A DNA stretch of 64,000 nucleotides from Lachnospiraceae bacterium (GCA_016280395.1 JAEEGQ010000075.1:24276-88275), one strand, 5' to 3'. Shown: positions 1-9,616, numbered from the stretch's first letter. Numbers and translations: made by a program. The notes: generated by a model from the letters alone, not told the origin.

Positions 1-495
1 GTCGATGTCATTGTGATCGGTATCGATGCCAACTATATAAGGGGTCTGCTTCTTCAGGTACTGGAAGGTTGACGGCTCAAGCGTGTTCATGATTATAACG
101 CCGTTAACGGGATCCTGGAATGTACTGCTTAAGACCTTTGGATTCTCCAGTTCCTTGTTTGTTCTTATAAAAGAGACTTCATATCCCTTCTTCATTATCT
201 CATCTTCGAAGCCGGAAAGTATCGACAGATAATAGGGGTCGTTATACTTTCCGCCCTGAACGTTCAGGATACACCCGAACTTGCGGGGATTGTTCTTATC
301 AGTTCCCGTTCTGTGGGTGCTGCGCATCTGGTCGAGCGAAGATGTGGGGGCTTTGTATCCGAGTTCCGCAACAGCTTTCCAGACACGCTCTATTGTTTCG
401 TTAGTCATCTTGTATTTTGTATCGTGATTCAGTACCCTTGAGACCGTAGCCGCGGATACGTTCGCCAGTGCGGCGACATCGCGTATCGTACTCAT
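1..495 (-). CDS. LacI-family transcriptional regulator (partial, C-terminus cut by window edge)
   Basis: The reverse strand reads from an ATG at 495 without a stop to base 1, giving the first 165 residues. Residues 3-22 (IRDVAALANVSAATVSRVLN) are the classic LacI/GalR helix-turn-helix, followed by the hinge region and the start of the periplasmic-binding-protein-like core (GCILNVQGGKYNDPYYLSIL, then an IIMNTLEP strand). An AGGAAGG ribosome site lies six bases before the ATG. The gene is divergent from the sugar operon that starts at 755, and a strong inverted repeat sits just downstream of that operon's -10 box, so this protein is the likely local repressor. The effector is unknown; it is probably a sugar imported by the operon. 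The C-terminal half lies outside the window. Confidence 0.93.
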   Translation of the reverse strand, partial: MSTIRDVAALANVSAATVSRVLNHDTKYKMTNETIERVWKAVAELGYKAPTSSLDQMRSTHRTGTDKNNPRKFGCILNVQGGKYNDPYYLSILSGFEDEIMKKGYEVSFIRTNKELENPKVLSSTFQDPVNGVIIMNTLEPSTFQYLKKQTPYIVGIDTDHNDID

Positions 496-671
496 ATATG
501 ACCTTCCTGCCTTTTTTACATTATATAATGAAAACAATCAACTTGTTCATGTTTTTGTCAGTTACCATTTTCTATGATAAAGCATTAAACACGTTATGTC
601 AACTAAACATGTTAAAAAAGTTGCGTAAATCTTTACCAAAAAAATTTATTTAAAATTACTAAAAAAACCTC

Positions 672-700
672 TTGCATAACAACGAAATTAGTGCTATATT
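672..700 (+). promoter_or_regulatory. Sigma-A type promoter of the sugar operon
   Basis: TTGCAT (672-677) and TATATT (695-700) are separated by exactly 17 bases. Transcription would start around 707, inside the GTTGCGTAA operator half-site, and the first gene starts at 755. Confidence 0.75.
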
Positions 701-701
701 T

Positions 702-733
702 GTTGCGTAACAAGAACGCAACACTTACGCAAC
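702..733. promoter_or_regulatory. Probable LacI-type operator (inverted repeat), with a third half-site at 620-628
   Basis: GTTGCGTAA (702-710) and TTACGCAAC (725-733) form a perfect 9-base inverted repeat. A further ACGCAA at 716-721 gives a tighter nested repeat with TTGCGT at 703-708. A third GTTGCGTAA copy lies at 620-628, about 80 bases upstream. The repeat covers the expected transcription start, which fits repression by the divergent LacI protein. Which pair of half-sites is bound cannot be decided from sequence. Confidence 0.7.
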
Positions 734-754
734 AAAAGTATTGGGGAAAAACAG

Positions 755-2149
755 ATGTATAATGTATGGGATTATAAAGAGCTTACGTCGTATATGGGAC
801 TTCGTAAGCTACCGACGGGTCTTGAAGAAGCTTTCGGCAAATATACGCCTGTAAAGACAACAGAGCTTCTTCCTCATGAATATTACGAAAAGCTGCTTGC
901 TCCGTACGAGCTGCCGCCGGATAAGAAAGCTTATCTTGACAGGGCTCTCGCCGCGGTGGAAGCAGACGAAAAGGTCCTTGCCTTTTCAGCCTTCTTTGTA
1001 TGGGACATGTGTTCCATGCGTAACAAATATGACATAGACAACTACACGGAGCTTGTTCCCGATTGTCTCGGAGAGTTCAATGATGCCTATGCCTTTCTGC
1101 TTCTGCTGGCTTGCGTGCCTGTTTCCGAAAAGGAAATGCTCCGCAGAGGTATCCCTCTTAAATATTATGAAGACATCCCACACAGAATGCTTCGCGATCA
1201 GCTGAAGCGCTATAAGGAGACCGGGCGCATCGACGTTGAGGACATGCCCTGGAAGATGAATTTCTACACGCTTACCATTTTCCTTCTCGACAGGTTCCTG
1301 TTCATCCCCTATTGCCACGGCGAAAGGTTCAGGATGTACAGGAACGTAAACACCGGAAAAGTCGTTGCGCTGGCCGAAGCAGGTTGTACGTATGACGCCG
1401 AAGGCCAGCTCCTCGACTGGGGCTTCCCCGACGAGGAAGGCTCTGTGAGCGACGAGTATTCCGAGCGGCACGGCGCAGGCGATCCCGAGACGGATGAACT
1501 GGGCCGGAAAAACGGCAACTACTACAGCCACAGGAAAGCCGAAGGCGGACAGGTTTTCGTCACTACCCTCGAGGAAACGGATTCGACCGTCAAGGGTTAT
1601 TACATGAACCCCTTGGGATTTACCGAGAACCGTGTAGTTACCCTCGATAAGAAAGAATACGAAACAGCCCTTAAGGACGGCGACTGGCTGATAGCTCTCC
1701 ACATTCCCGGAGGCGAAGGCTACACCCCCGAAAGGATGCACTCCTCTCTCGTACTTGCGCTTGACTTCTTCTCGAAGTACTACCCCGAACTCGACATAAA
1801 AGGCTTCTGGAGTTCAAGCTGGCTGTACGACGACAGGTTAAGGCTAATCCTCGGAGACGGCAGGAACATCACGAATGTTCAGGACATGATGTACCGCTAC
1901 AGCGACGGCGAAGACGGGTCGATGCTTTACGTCCACCTGTTTAAGAACATGAAGAACGCGCTTGATGATTACGAGTGCACAACAACACTGCAGAAAGAAG
2001 CAAAGAGATACCTTCTTGCAGGAAAGCGCTTCTGCACAACGGGAATGATGATACTGAAAGATGAAGCTTATTCCGGAAAGCAGTACTTTACCAAAGAAGA
2101 CAAGGAAGTCTTAAACGAGATGATCCAATCCCGGAGGATGAAGTTATGA
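755..2149 (+). CDS. Two-domain GNAT-like acyltransferase (NAT_N/GNAT_C type), first gene of the sugar operon
   Basis: This 464-residue soluble protein has no signal peptide or membrane segment. Its N-terminal helical half (PPDKKAYLDRALAAVEADEK; DIPHRMLRDQLKRY) and C-terminal half with an ALHIPGGEGYTPE segment resemble the N-acyltransferase N-terminal plus GNAT-like C-terminal pair often seen in carbohydrate operons; this assignment is from memory of the family. Catalytic residues were not identified. A GGGGAAAAACAG leader precedes the ATG, a weak ribosome site. The stop overlaps the next permease start in an ATGA, so the gene is translationally coupled to the transporter. An acyl-modifying role on an imported or intracellular sugar is inferred. 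Confidence 0.55.
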   Translation: MYNVWDYKELTSYMGLRKLPTGLEEAFGKYTPVKTTELLPHEYYEKLLAPYELPPDKKAYLDRALAAVEADEKVLAFSAFFVWDMCSMRNKYDIDNYTELVPDCLGEFNDAYAFLLLLACVPVSEKEMLRRGIPLKYYEDIPHRMLRDQLKRYKETGRIDVEDMPWKMNFYTLTIFLLDRFLFIPYCHGERFRMYRNVNTGKVVALAEAGCTYDAEGQLLDWGFPDEEGSVSDEYSERHGAGDPETDELGRKNGNYYSHRKAEGGQVFVTTLEETDSTVKGYYMNPLGFTENRVVTLDKKEYETALKDGDWLIALHIPGGEGYTPERMHSSLVLALDFFSKYYPELDIKGFWSSSWLYDDRLRLILGDGRNITNVQDMMYRYSDGEDGSMLYVHLFKNMKNALDDYECTTTLQKEAKRYLLAGKRFCTTGMMILKDEAYSGKQYFTKEDKEVLNEMIQSRRMKL

Positions 2150-3111
2150 AAGCATACACCTCATACAAGAAAAAGAACGGAATACTGAGAGAATTCAAGA
2201 AGAATCACCAGCTCTATTTAATGTGCATTCCGGCGATCGTCTTCCTTATTGCATTTTCTTATATTCCCATGGCCGGCATTTACATGGCCTTCACGGACCA
2301 CAAGCTGCTCGACGGAATATTCGGCAGCCAGTTTGTTGGACTAAGGTGGTTCAAAGCCTTCTTCGGAGTTGATACCGGATCCGGCACAAGATTCAACGGC
2401 ATGGGCCTCAAGAGTGTTTACAACACACTGTACATCAACCTCTTCGGCCTCATCTTCGGAACCGCTGTTCCGATAACCATCGCCATCTGCTTCAATGAAA
2501 TAAAGAACAAGGGCTTCAAGAAGATAACACAGAGTGCGATGTTCTTCCCTTACTTCCTTTCCTGGATCGTTGTCGGTGCCATCATCAACGCATTCTTCGC
2601 AAACAGCACCGGTATGATCAACCGTGTACTTGTAAACCTCGGTCAGCAGAGAGTCCGCTGGTATGCGGAACCCTGGCACTGGAAGGGCATCATCATCACA
2701 GCGGATGTCTGGAAATGGTGCGGTTACAACTCGATCATCTATATGGCGGCGATGTCGAACTTTGACCCGTCACTGTATGAAGCGGCAACCGTTGACGGAG
2801 CGAACAGGTTCCAGATGATCTGGCGCATCACTCTTCCGCTCTTAAAGCCGACAGTTATCGTTCTTACCCTTATGAGTATAGGCCGTATCTTCTTCGGTGA
2901 TTTCGGTATGATCTACGGTATCGTGGGTAATAACTCCCTTCTCTATGATGAAGTTGCCGTTATCGATACCTACGTTTACTCCGCGATGAAGTCCCTCGGC
3001 TTCTCGTATACGACAGCGATAGGCCTGATGCAGTCCGTACTCGGTCTGATCCTTGTTTCACTGGCAAATCACTTTGCAAAGAAAATAAATGACGGGGAGG
3101 GCTTGTTCTGA
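2146..3111 (+). CDS. Carbohydrate ABC transporter permease, LplB/UgpA type
   Basis: This 321-residue membrane protein starts in an ATGA overlap with the preceding gene. It has an N-terminal hydrophobic segment (residues about 25-45), then several transmembrane helices, and the inner-membrane EAA loop reads YEAATVDGANRFQMIWRITL with the conserved Gly. This matches the MalF/LplB side of CUT1-family sugar importers. It would pair with the permease at 3111-4031 and the lipoprotein at 4100-5626. No ATPase gene lies in the cluster; CUT1 systems often share one MsmK-like ATPase encoded elsewhere. The substrate is not deducible, though the LplB subfamily often handles complex plant or host oligosaccharides. 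Confidence 0.9.
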   Translation: MKAYTSYKKKNGILREFKKNHQLYLMCIPAIVFLIAFSYIPMAGIYMAFTDHKLLDGIFGSQFVGLRWFKAFFGVDTGSGTRFNGMGLKSVYNTLYINLFGLIFGTAVPITIAICFNEIKNKGFKKITQSAMFFPYFLSWIVVGAIINAFFANSTGMINRVLVNLGQQRVRWYAEPWHWKGIIITADVWKWCGYNSIIYMAAMSNFDPSLYEAATVDGANRFQMIWRITLPLLKPTVIVLTLMSIGRIFFGDFGMIYGIVGNNSLLYDEVAVIDTYVYSAMKSLGFSYTTAIGLMQSVLGLILVSLANHFAKKINDGEGLF

Positions 3112-4031
3112 TGGATGCTCCTGCAGTAAATATCAAAAACAGAATACATACCTCTATCGGCGATAAACTCGTAAAGATCTTCTCGATCACCTTCATCGCG
3201 ATAATCGCCATAGCCTGTCTCTATCCTCTGCTGATGGTGTTGTCCGTCTCTTTCTCGGACAATTCGGTGGTTGCGAAAAAAGGCTTTTCGGTCATCCCGC
3301 AGAAAGCTACGCTTGACACCTATGTCTACCTGTTTGCAAGGAGCGGCTCAAGGATCCTAAGGTCCTACATCGTAACGATCTGCATAACGATCGCCGGCAC
3401 CCTTGGTGCAATGATCGTAACGAGCATGATCTCGTTCTCTCTCTCGATCAGAGATCTTAAGTACAGAAACGCGATCTCGTTCTTCTGTAACTTTACGATC
3501 ATCTTTTCCGCAGGTCTCGTTCCGTGGTACATCGTATGCAGTCAGGTTTATCACTTAAGAGACACCTATTTTGCGCTGATCCTGCCCTCGATGTTCAGTG
3601 TCTGGAATATGTTCCTGCTGCGTACCTATTTCAGTTCGATCCCCGTCTCGCTCTACGAATCCGCAAGGCTTGACGGCGCGAGCTGGCTGCAGATCTGGTG
3701 GAAGGTCGGCCTTCCCTTAAACAAGACGGGAATGCTGACAGTAGGCATGATGTACGCCCTGAACTACTGGAATGAGTGGTGGAACGCCCTCATGTTCATC
3801 GATGACAAAAACAAGTTCCCGCTCCAGTACATCCTTTACAACGTTATGTCAAACGTAAACGCCATAATGAGCGGGCGCGTACCTCCGGGAGCAGCTGCAA
3901 ACATCAAGCTTCCTTCGGAAACAATGAAGATGGCGGTAACGATCATAACCATCGGTCCCATCATCTTCCTCTACCCCTTCATCCAGAAGTATTTCGTAAA
4001 CGGTATCATGACCGGTGCGGTGAAGGAATGA
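3111..4031 (+). CDS. Carbohydrate ABC transporter permease, YtcP/LplC type
   Basis: This 306-residue polytopic protein overlaps the upstream permease by one base (TGATG). The first helix is around residues 25-47 (FIAIIAIACLYPLLMVLSVS). The EAA loop YESARLDGASWLQIWWKVGL followed by PL is the signature of the MalG-type partner, and the C-terminus IQKYFVNGIMTGAVKE is typical of YtcP/LplC proteins. It forms the heterodimeric channel with the 2146-3111 product. After its stop there are 68 bases with an AAGGAGG site before the binding protein. Confidence 0.9.
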   Translation: MDAPAVNIKNRIHTSIGDKLVKIFSITFIAIIAIACLYPLLMVLSVSFSDNSVVAKKGFSVIPQKATLDTYVYLFARSGSRILRSYIVTICITIAGTLGAMIVTSMISFSLSIRDLKYRNAISFFCNFTIIFSAGLVPWYIVCSQVYHLRDTYFALILPSMFSVWNMFLLRTYFSSIPVSLYESARLDGASWLQIWWKVGLPLNKTGMLTVGMMYALNYWNEWWNALMFIDDKNKFPLQYILYNVMSNVNAIMSGRVPPGAAANIKLPSETMKMAVTIITIGPIIFLYPFIQKYFVNGIMTGAVKE

Positions 4032-4099
4032 CACTTTCAACCGAGCATTAGCGTGAAACACGCTTTGTGATCTTTTTCAAAATCTAAGGAGGAGAAAAA

Positions 4100-5626
4100 A
4101 TGAAAAAAAGATTTTTAGCACTGTTGCTGACAGTAGTTATGGTACTGTCCGTACTCGCTGCCTGCGGCAAGAAGCCCACAGCCAGCCCGACAAACAACCC
4201 TACCGGCGAACCCGGTAAAGCCACAGATACGCCTAAGCCCGGCGAGATCTCAACCGTAGTTATCCTTTATCCCGGTGAAGAAACAGACGCCATGTCAAAC
4301 TTCATCAACAATCAGCTTAATCCCCGCCTCGAAAAAGAAGTAGGCATCAATGTCAAGCTCATCTACAAGGGCTGGGATGCTTACTGGGATCAGAAGAAGA
4401 TCCTCATCGAAGCTAAGGAAACCATCGACCTTTACTGGGACGGTCTTCCGGATCTCGGCAAGATGGTTAACGACCAGCACTGCCAGCCTCTTGATGATCT
4501 CATCAAGGCAAACTGCCCCGACCTGCTTAAGGTATTCCCTGAATCCCAGCTTGCAGGCGGCGTTGTAAACGGCGTTCAGTACGGTATCCCTTCGGCTTAC
4601 GCTCCTTCATCCTGCATGTTCCAGCTTGTATGCGTACGTCAGGATATCCTTGAAGGCGTTGGCATGACAGATCTCAAGACCGCAGATGACCTCAAGGAAT
4701 TTGCCCAGAAGGCACATGACAAGTACCCTGAAATGAACGGCCCTGCCGACATCATCTTCAAGCCCCTTACCAGAAACTTCGCTACAGAGCAGTTAACATG
4801 GTGCGCAGGCGGCGATGCTGTTGTTTACGGCGAGGACACTCACAAGGCATACTGCTACTTCGAAACAGAAGCATTCCAGAAGGTTGCAAAGTTCAACCAG
4901 TCCATGTATGCAGCAGGTCTCTACAGAGACGAGCTTACAACAGATTACAACCAGCGTGACTCCCGTATGCAGCAGGGTACCTACCTCTGGGTTGAAGGTT
5001 CCCTCGGCAAGGAAAACGAGATCATCACAAACGTTCGCGGCAATGCTCCCGAAGCAAAGCTTAAGAGCTACCTCTTAAATCCTACTGCTGATAAGTACGT
5101 TACCGCTTGCGGCGGCGAAGTTCTCTGCGTTCCTTACAGCGCTAAAAACGCTGCAGGCGCTATGAAGTTCCTCAACTGGCTGTACAAGAGCAAAGAAAAC
5201 TATCTGTTCTGCCTGTACGGACCCGAAGGTGAGAACTACACCGTTGAAAACGGCCGCATCAAGCTTAAGGATCCCGCATTTGAAGGTTACTTCTATGAGT
5301 GGATGTTCCGTAACGCCAACTATACAATGTTCACATCCGATGTTTCCGAGGATTTCATCAAGATGTATGAAGACTGGGACAAGAACGCAAAGACAAGTGA
5401 TGTTATCGCATTCCACTTCGATAATGCAAATGTAAAAGAGATTGAAACAGCCATCACCGAAGTTATCAACCAGCGCTTCACTCCTATCGAGTGCGGTTTC
5501 GTTGATTTTGACAGCAACTATCCCGCAGCTATCGCAGAGCTCAAGGCAGCAGGTATCGATACCTATGTTGCAGAAGTTCAGAAGCAGCTCGACGAGTTCT
5601 TCAAGACTAACGGTCATCAGCACTGA
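4100..5626 (+). CDS. Extracellular solute-binding lipoprotein of the sugar ABC importer
   Basis: The 508-residue product begins with a lysine-rich signal peptide and lipobox VLAAC (Cys at about 22), then a Thr/Pro/Gly-rich spacer, so it is anchored to the outer face of the membrane. Length and arrangement fit LplA/family 1-type oligosaccharide-binding proteins (ILYPGEETDAM start of the mature fold, aromatic-rich core with many Trp/Tyr). An AAGGAGGAG ribosome site sits nine bases before the ATG. It follows the two permeases and precedes the large surface protein, implying that glycan bound or cleaved at the surface is delivered to this importer. The ligand is unknown. Confidence 0.88.
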   Translation: MKKRFLALLLTVVMVLSVLAACGKKPTASPTNNPTGEPGKATDTPKPGEISTVVILYPGEETDAMSNFINNQLNPRLEKEVGINVKLIYKGWDAYWDQKKILIEAKETIDLYWDGLPDLGKMVNDQHCQPLDDLIKANCPDLLKVFPESQLAGGVVNGVQYGIPSAYAPSSCMFQLVCVRQDILEGVGMTDLKTADDLKEFAQKAHDKYPEMNGPADIIFKPLTRNFATEQLTWCAGGDAVVYGEDTHKAYCYFETEAFQKVAKFNQSMYAAGLYRDELTTDYNQRDSRMQQGTYLWVEGSLGKENEIITNVRGNAPEAKLKSYLLNPTADKYVTACGGEVLCVPYSAKNAAGAMKFLNWLYKSKENYLFCLYGPEGENYTVENGRIKLKDPAFEGYFYEWMFRNANYTMFTSDVSEDFIKMYEDWDKNAKTSDVIAFHFDNANVKEIETAITEVINQRFTPIECGFVDFDSNYPAAIAELKAAGIDTYVAEVQKQLDEFFKTNGHQH

Positions 5627-5688
5627 TAAGCAAAACAAAACGAAGTCGATCATTGGCTGCCGGGCTTTCCGGCAGCATGGAGAGTTAT

Positions 5689-8600
5689 ATGTATAAAAGG
5701 AGCAAAAACTATTTATTTAGAAAACTGACGGCGTGTGTTGTATGTCTTGCGATGCTGCTGTCACTCCTCCGTGTGCCGGGTATCATCCCGGCACACGCAG
5801 AGGGTGGGGAGGATGTCGTCTTTGAAATGGACGGCATCGGCGAAGATTGGCTTCACATCACCCCCGTATTTGCCGGGGGTGGTGTGATAACCAAGCTTTC
5901 TGCATTCACAAAAGACGGCACGCTTTATGGCAAAATGGAGCTTTCAAGCTCAGCCAATTTTGATACCTGGCACATTTATTTTGAAACCGACGGTAATACG
6001 ACGAACCACCTTTATCTTAAAGGCGCCGATTACCTTCTTGAGACCGATATCCTCTATGTTTACAAGGGTGAATCGGGCGAATGGGACGGCCTTGAGGGCA
6101 CAAGCACTCCCGTAGGCCGCGGACTTGCTAAAGACAAAAAAACTCTTGAGTTTTCAATACCGCTCGAGGCAATGGGAAATCCCGAAAAGATCGGCATTCA
6201 TGCCGCTACAGTTTCCAACTGGGTAGATGTTGCGGATTGTCCCATGACTCCCGGCGAATACTACGACGTTCCCAAGTTTGAGGACGTCTACACAGAAGAG
6301 ATCTCAGGCCTTACCCCCGCGGAACTTGAGGCATATCTTGCCGCAAAGCAGTTCTCGGGCGCAAAGAATCAATGGGGTTCAATGCTCTATGATGCAGTAA
6401 ACCAGAACTCCAATCTTCTTTCCTTCAAGGCCGTTACGGACCGCAAAAACCTTTACATCCATGCTGATGCAAAGCAGCTGACCAACAACTTTACGGTATA
6501 TATCGAGACCGATTCGGCTACTTACGAGCTTAAAGCAAACGGAAACATCTATAAGACAAAGAACGGTTCAAGGATCGATACCGGAACACCCATCAAGAAC
6601 TATTACAAGGCAGACAGCGGTTTTGAAGTCGTTATCCCTTGTGAAGCTCTTGAAGGCGGTTCGGATTCCTACAAAGTAAGGATGGTTGACGGCCGCGAGC
6701 TGCTTCCCGATGAAGATCCCGATAACCCCGGCGTTCCCGTATTCCTTACCGTAACCGCTCCTATCGATGAAGAAGCACCGAAGATCACAATGGACGGCAA
6801 AGATGACGACTGGAAAGGCATGGAGCCCATAGGACACGGCGAAGGCTCGCTCGGCGACCTCTACGCTTTCCGTGATAACGACAATCTTTATGTAATGACC
6901 TACATAAAGGGCGTTACCGATCCGAACAGCTCTGCTGCTTATACAACAAGCCTTTTCATCGGCACCGACAATGATGACAGCACAGGTTTCATCCATGCAG
7001 AATACGCTCATCACAATACCGGTGATATGCTCTTCCAGGACTGGCATTCATGGGGCGAGGACCGCAACCTTGAGTTCTTCTACTCAAAAGATCCCGTCAT
7101 CCTTGAATGGAACATGAAGAAACAGTATGTTGAAGGCTATGACAAAGTCATCGGCGCAACATCCGAACCCGGCGTTTACTGCGCCGAATACATTATCCCT
7201 ATCGCGATGATGAAAGAGATAACCGAAGAAGTAGGCGACGACCTGTACGTCCTTATCGACAGAAATGATGTTCAGACAGATCCCGAAACCTACGAGCGTC
7301 TTACTCCCGAAGGCTTCACGCCTGCACGTGATCCAAAGAACGGCTCCTTTGCAAAGGTTCCGAAGTACAGGCTCACCTTTGACATCACAGCCGAAGATTT
7401 TGACTTCTCCGACTGGAACGGCGTAAGAAACTACGCTAAGCACCAGAACAATGTAAACCTTCTCGGCGTTAAATCCGATGAAAGGCTCTACACAATGCTC
7501 ACCGGCAACGGCGACCTTTCCACAAACAACCGTTACTACATCTCCACAGGCAACGAGGGTTATGATTACGACGGCCGCAGCAACGTATATTACGTTATCG
7601 AGAAAGGCAAGCTTTATGCCGTAACAGGCAACAACAAGCGCGCCGATAACGGCAAGAGCATCTACATGTACCACGAAGCCGATGCAGTCCTTATGCAGCT
7701 TTATCTGTCGGATATCGGGGATCCGAAGTCCGTAAAGATCGCAGCAAACGCAAATGACGGCGAATATGTACTTCCCGAAAGCGGCTATCTTACCATCAAC
7801 AGAACGGTTGAAGAAAACCGTGAAGACGGTATCTTCTACCCCAAGGCAGCTTACGACTTCCACAACAACCCTTACAAAGGCTGGGTAGGCTGGGCAGACA
7901 TCAACGAAGGCGATGTCGACAAGATCCTTTCGGAGCACAACCTTATCTATGTTGACGTTAAGTGGAGCGAGCTTGAGCCCGAAAAAGGCAAATTCGCCTT
8001 TGACGCACTCGAAGAGCAGTATCAGTTCAAGAAATGGCAGGCTCAGGGCTGCAGGATGGTATTCCGTTTCGTTATGGATAACCCCAATGTGGTAAACGGC
8101 GATCCCAACATCAAGAGAATGGATATCCCTCAATGGCTCTATGATGAACTGGCCGAAGAGAATGCAGAAGGCGAAGGCGCCGGTACCTTCTATGTAGGTG
8201 AGACCATAAGGTCGCTCCTTGGCGGCTGCGGTTTCTCACCGAACTACAAGAGCAAAAAGCTCCTTGAGTACCATGCCGCTATAATCAAAGCCTTTGCGGA
8301 CCGTTACGACGATCCCGCCATCACGGCTTATGTTGAGGTCGGAAGCTTGGGTCACTGGGCAGAATTCCACACCTGGCCCACAGGCACCGGCGAATTCCCC
8401 GATCCCGCACTTGCACAGCAGTACATGCAGGCATACGTTGATGCCTTCCACAATGTTCGCGTAGGTATCAGAAAGCCTTACGAAGTTGCCGCAAAGAACA
8501 ACTGGGGATTATACAACGACATTTTCGGTATCACAAGTGACGGCGGCACTCTCACATTCCTTGAATGGGCCGCATCGGGTAATACCGATATGCCCGGTTC

Positions 8601-9444
8601 AACGCCCGAAGACATCGCTGCTTCAGCAATGCCCGACTGGTGGAAGCTCAACTACTCCGGCGGCGAATTCGCAAACGGCGATTTCCGCACAAACGCACTT
8701 GATAAGAACATCTGCGCTGTCCTTGACCAGATCAGGGCCAGCCACACAACATGGCTCGGACCGTGCTCGGCCTGCGATTTCAAGGTCGGCGATCCCGAAT
8801 ATGACAAGTACCTTTACAATATCGAGACCATGTTCTCTACCATGGGTTACAACTATGGTATTTACAGCATTACAAAGCCCGAAAGGCTTGTTCCCGGCGA
8901 AGAAGCAACTCTCGACGTGGTATGGAACAACTCAGGCGTAGCTCCCATATACTACAACTGCCCTGTTACCTTTATCTTAAAGGACAGCACCGGCAAGGCC
9001 GTATATGAGCAGAAGCAGGATTTTGATACCACAACATGGCTTCCTGGAAGAACTTCCGTAAAGGCAAAGCTTAACGTTCCGGCATCTCTTGCAGACGGTG
9101 AATACACACTTTCCGTCAAGATGAACACCGGCGATTCAAAGGCACAATCCATCTACCTTGCAATGGAAAACGAGCAGGCAGATGCTACCTACAACATTTA
9201 CACCGTTTCCGTTTCAAAGAGCGGTGAAACAAAACCTACAGAGGCTCCTACCTCCACACCTACACAGGCTCCGGAGAACAATCCCACTGCTACTGCCGCT
9301 CCCACAGCGACTAAGGCACCGGAAGAACCTTCCCAGCCCAAGAGCAGTTCCGGTCTTGTTCCGTGGATCCTTGGCGGTGTTGGCGCAGCAGCTGTAATTA
9401 CGGCATTAACAGTCTTCCTTATCAGGAAAAAGAAGAAGGCCTGA
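5689..9444 (+). CDS. Large anchored surface protein with CBM9-like domains and a DUF4874/DUF4832-like glycosidase-type region
   Basis: I chose the ATG at 5689 (MYKRSKNYLF), which has a GGAGAGTTAT ribosome site and begins a signal peptide; an in-frame ATG exists at 5653. The product is about 1251 residues. Several CBM9/DOMON-like beta domains fill the N-terminal half (EMDGIGEDW, TMDGKDDDW motifs). From about residue 718 (NNPYKGWVGW) there is a TIM-barrel-like region with WSELEPEKG and VEVGSLGHWAEF, as in DUF4874/GH42-like proteins, then a DUF4832-like part (GGEFANGDF, TTWLGPC) and a beta domain. A Thr/Pro linker (about 1180-1220), one membrane helix and RKKKKA end the protein. It is probably a cell-surface glycan-binding or hydrolysing protein; activity is not established. 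Confidence 0.72.
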   Translation: MYKRSKNYLFRKLTACVVCLAMLLSLLRVPGIIPAHAEGGEDVVFEMDGIGEDWLHITPVFAGGGVITKLSAFTKDGTLYGKMELSSSANFDTWHIYFETDGNTTNHLYLKGADYLLETDILYVYKGESGEWDGLEGTSTPVGRGLAKDKKTLEFSIPLEAMGNPEKIGIHAATVSNWVDVADCPMTPGEYYDVPKFEDVYTEEISGLTPAELEAYLAAKQFSGAKNQWGSMLYDAVNQNSNLLSFKAVTDRKNLYIHADAKQLTNNFTVYIETDSATYELKANGNIYKTKNGSRIDTGTPIKNYYKADSGFEVVIPCEALEGGSDSYKVRMVDGRELLPDEDPDNPGVPVFLTVTAPIDEEAPKITMDGKDDDWKGMEPIGHGEGSLGDLYAFRDNDNLYVMTYIKGVTDPNSSAAYTTSLFIGTDNDDSTGFIHAEYAHHNTGDMLFQDWHSWGEDRNLEFFYSKDPVILEWNMKKQYVEGYDKVIGATSEPGVYCAEYIIPIAMMKEITEEVGDDLYVLIDRNDVQTDPETYERLTPEGFTPARDPKNGSFAKVPKYRLTFDITAEDFDFSDWNGVRNYAKHQNNVNLLGVKSDERLYTMLTGNGDLSTNNRYYISTGNEGYDYDGRSNVYYVIEKGKLYAVTGNNKRADNGKSIYMYHEADAVLMQLYLSDIGDPKSVKIAANANDGEYVLPESGYLTINRTVEENREDGIFYPKAAYDFHNNPYKGWVGWADINEGDVDKILSEHNLIYVDVKWSELEPEKGKFAFDALEEQYQFKKWQAQGCRMVFRFVMDNPNVVNGDPNIKRMDIPQWLYDELAEENAEGEGAGTFYVGETIRSLLGGCGFSPNYKSKKLLEYHAAIIKAFADRYDDPAITAYVEVGSLGHWAEFHTWPTGTGEFPDPALAQQYMQAYVDAFHNVRVGIRKPYEVAAKNNWGLYNDIFGITSDGGTLTFLEWAASGNTDMPGSTPEDIAASAMPDWWKLNYSGGEFANGDFRTNALDKNICAVLDQIRASHTTWLGPCSACDFKVGDPEYDKYLYNIETMFSTMGYNYGIYSITKPERLVPGEEATLDVVWNNSGVAPIYYNCPVTFILKDSTGKAVYEQKQDFDTTTWLPGRTSVKAKLNVPASLADGEYTLSVKMNTGDSKAQSIYLAMENEQADATYNIYTVSVSKSGETKPTEAPTSTPTQAPENNPTATAAPTATKAPEEPSQPKSSSGLVPWILGGVGAAAVITALTVFLIRKKKKA

Positions 9445-9466
9445 AAGTCACAGTCCTTTCAGACAA

Positions 9467-9530
9467 AGCATTTGTGCTGTGATGACCTCACAGCACAAAT
9501 GCTATCATCCACCGCAGGCTTTTCTGCGGT
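9467..9530 (+). terminator. Strong hairpin after the surface protein gene, plus a second small hairpin
   Basis: A perfect 16-base stem (9467-9482 with 9488-9503, five-base loop) is followed by a second stem ACCGCAG/CTGCGGT (9511-9530). Neither has a proper T-run, so this may be a partial terminator, an mRNA end stabiliser or a processing site between the surface-protein gene and the two downstream enzymes. Confidence 0.5.
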
Positions 9531-9542
9531 ACAGGAGATTAA

Positions 9543-9603
9543 TTAGCTACTCGCTGCGCTCGCAGCACAAATGCACTATTAGCTACTCGCTGCGCTCGCA
9601 GCA
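9543..9603. repeat. 25-base direct repeat pair in front of the oxidoreductase gene
   Basis: TTAGCTACTCGCTGCGCTCG plus CAGCA occurs at 9543-9567 and again at 9579-9603, 36 bases apart. Each copy holds an inner palindrome (TGCGCTCGCA type). The second copy ends just before the GGAGG ribosome site of the gene at 9617. Confidence 0.8.
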
Positions 9604-9616
9604 TGGAGGTTAAACA

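Noticed and set aside
7084..8133. 349-residue open frame on the minus strand
   Set aside because: Antisense to the large surface protein; no ribosome site or recognisable domain.
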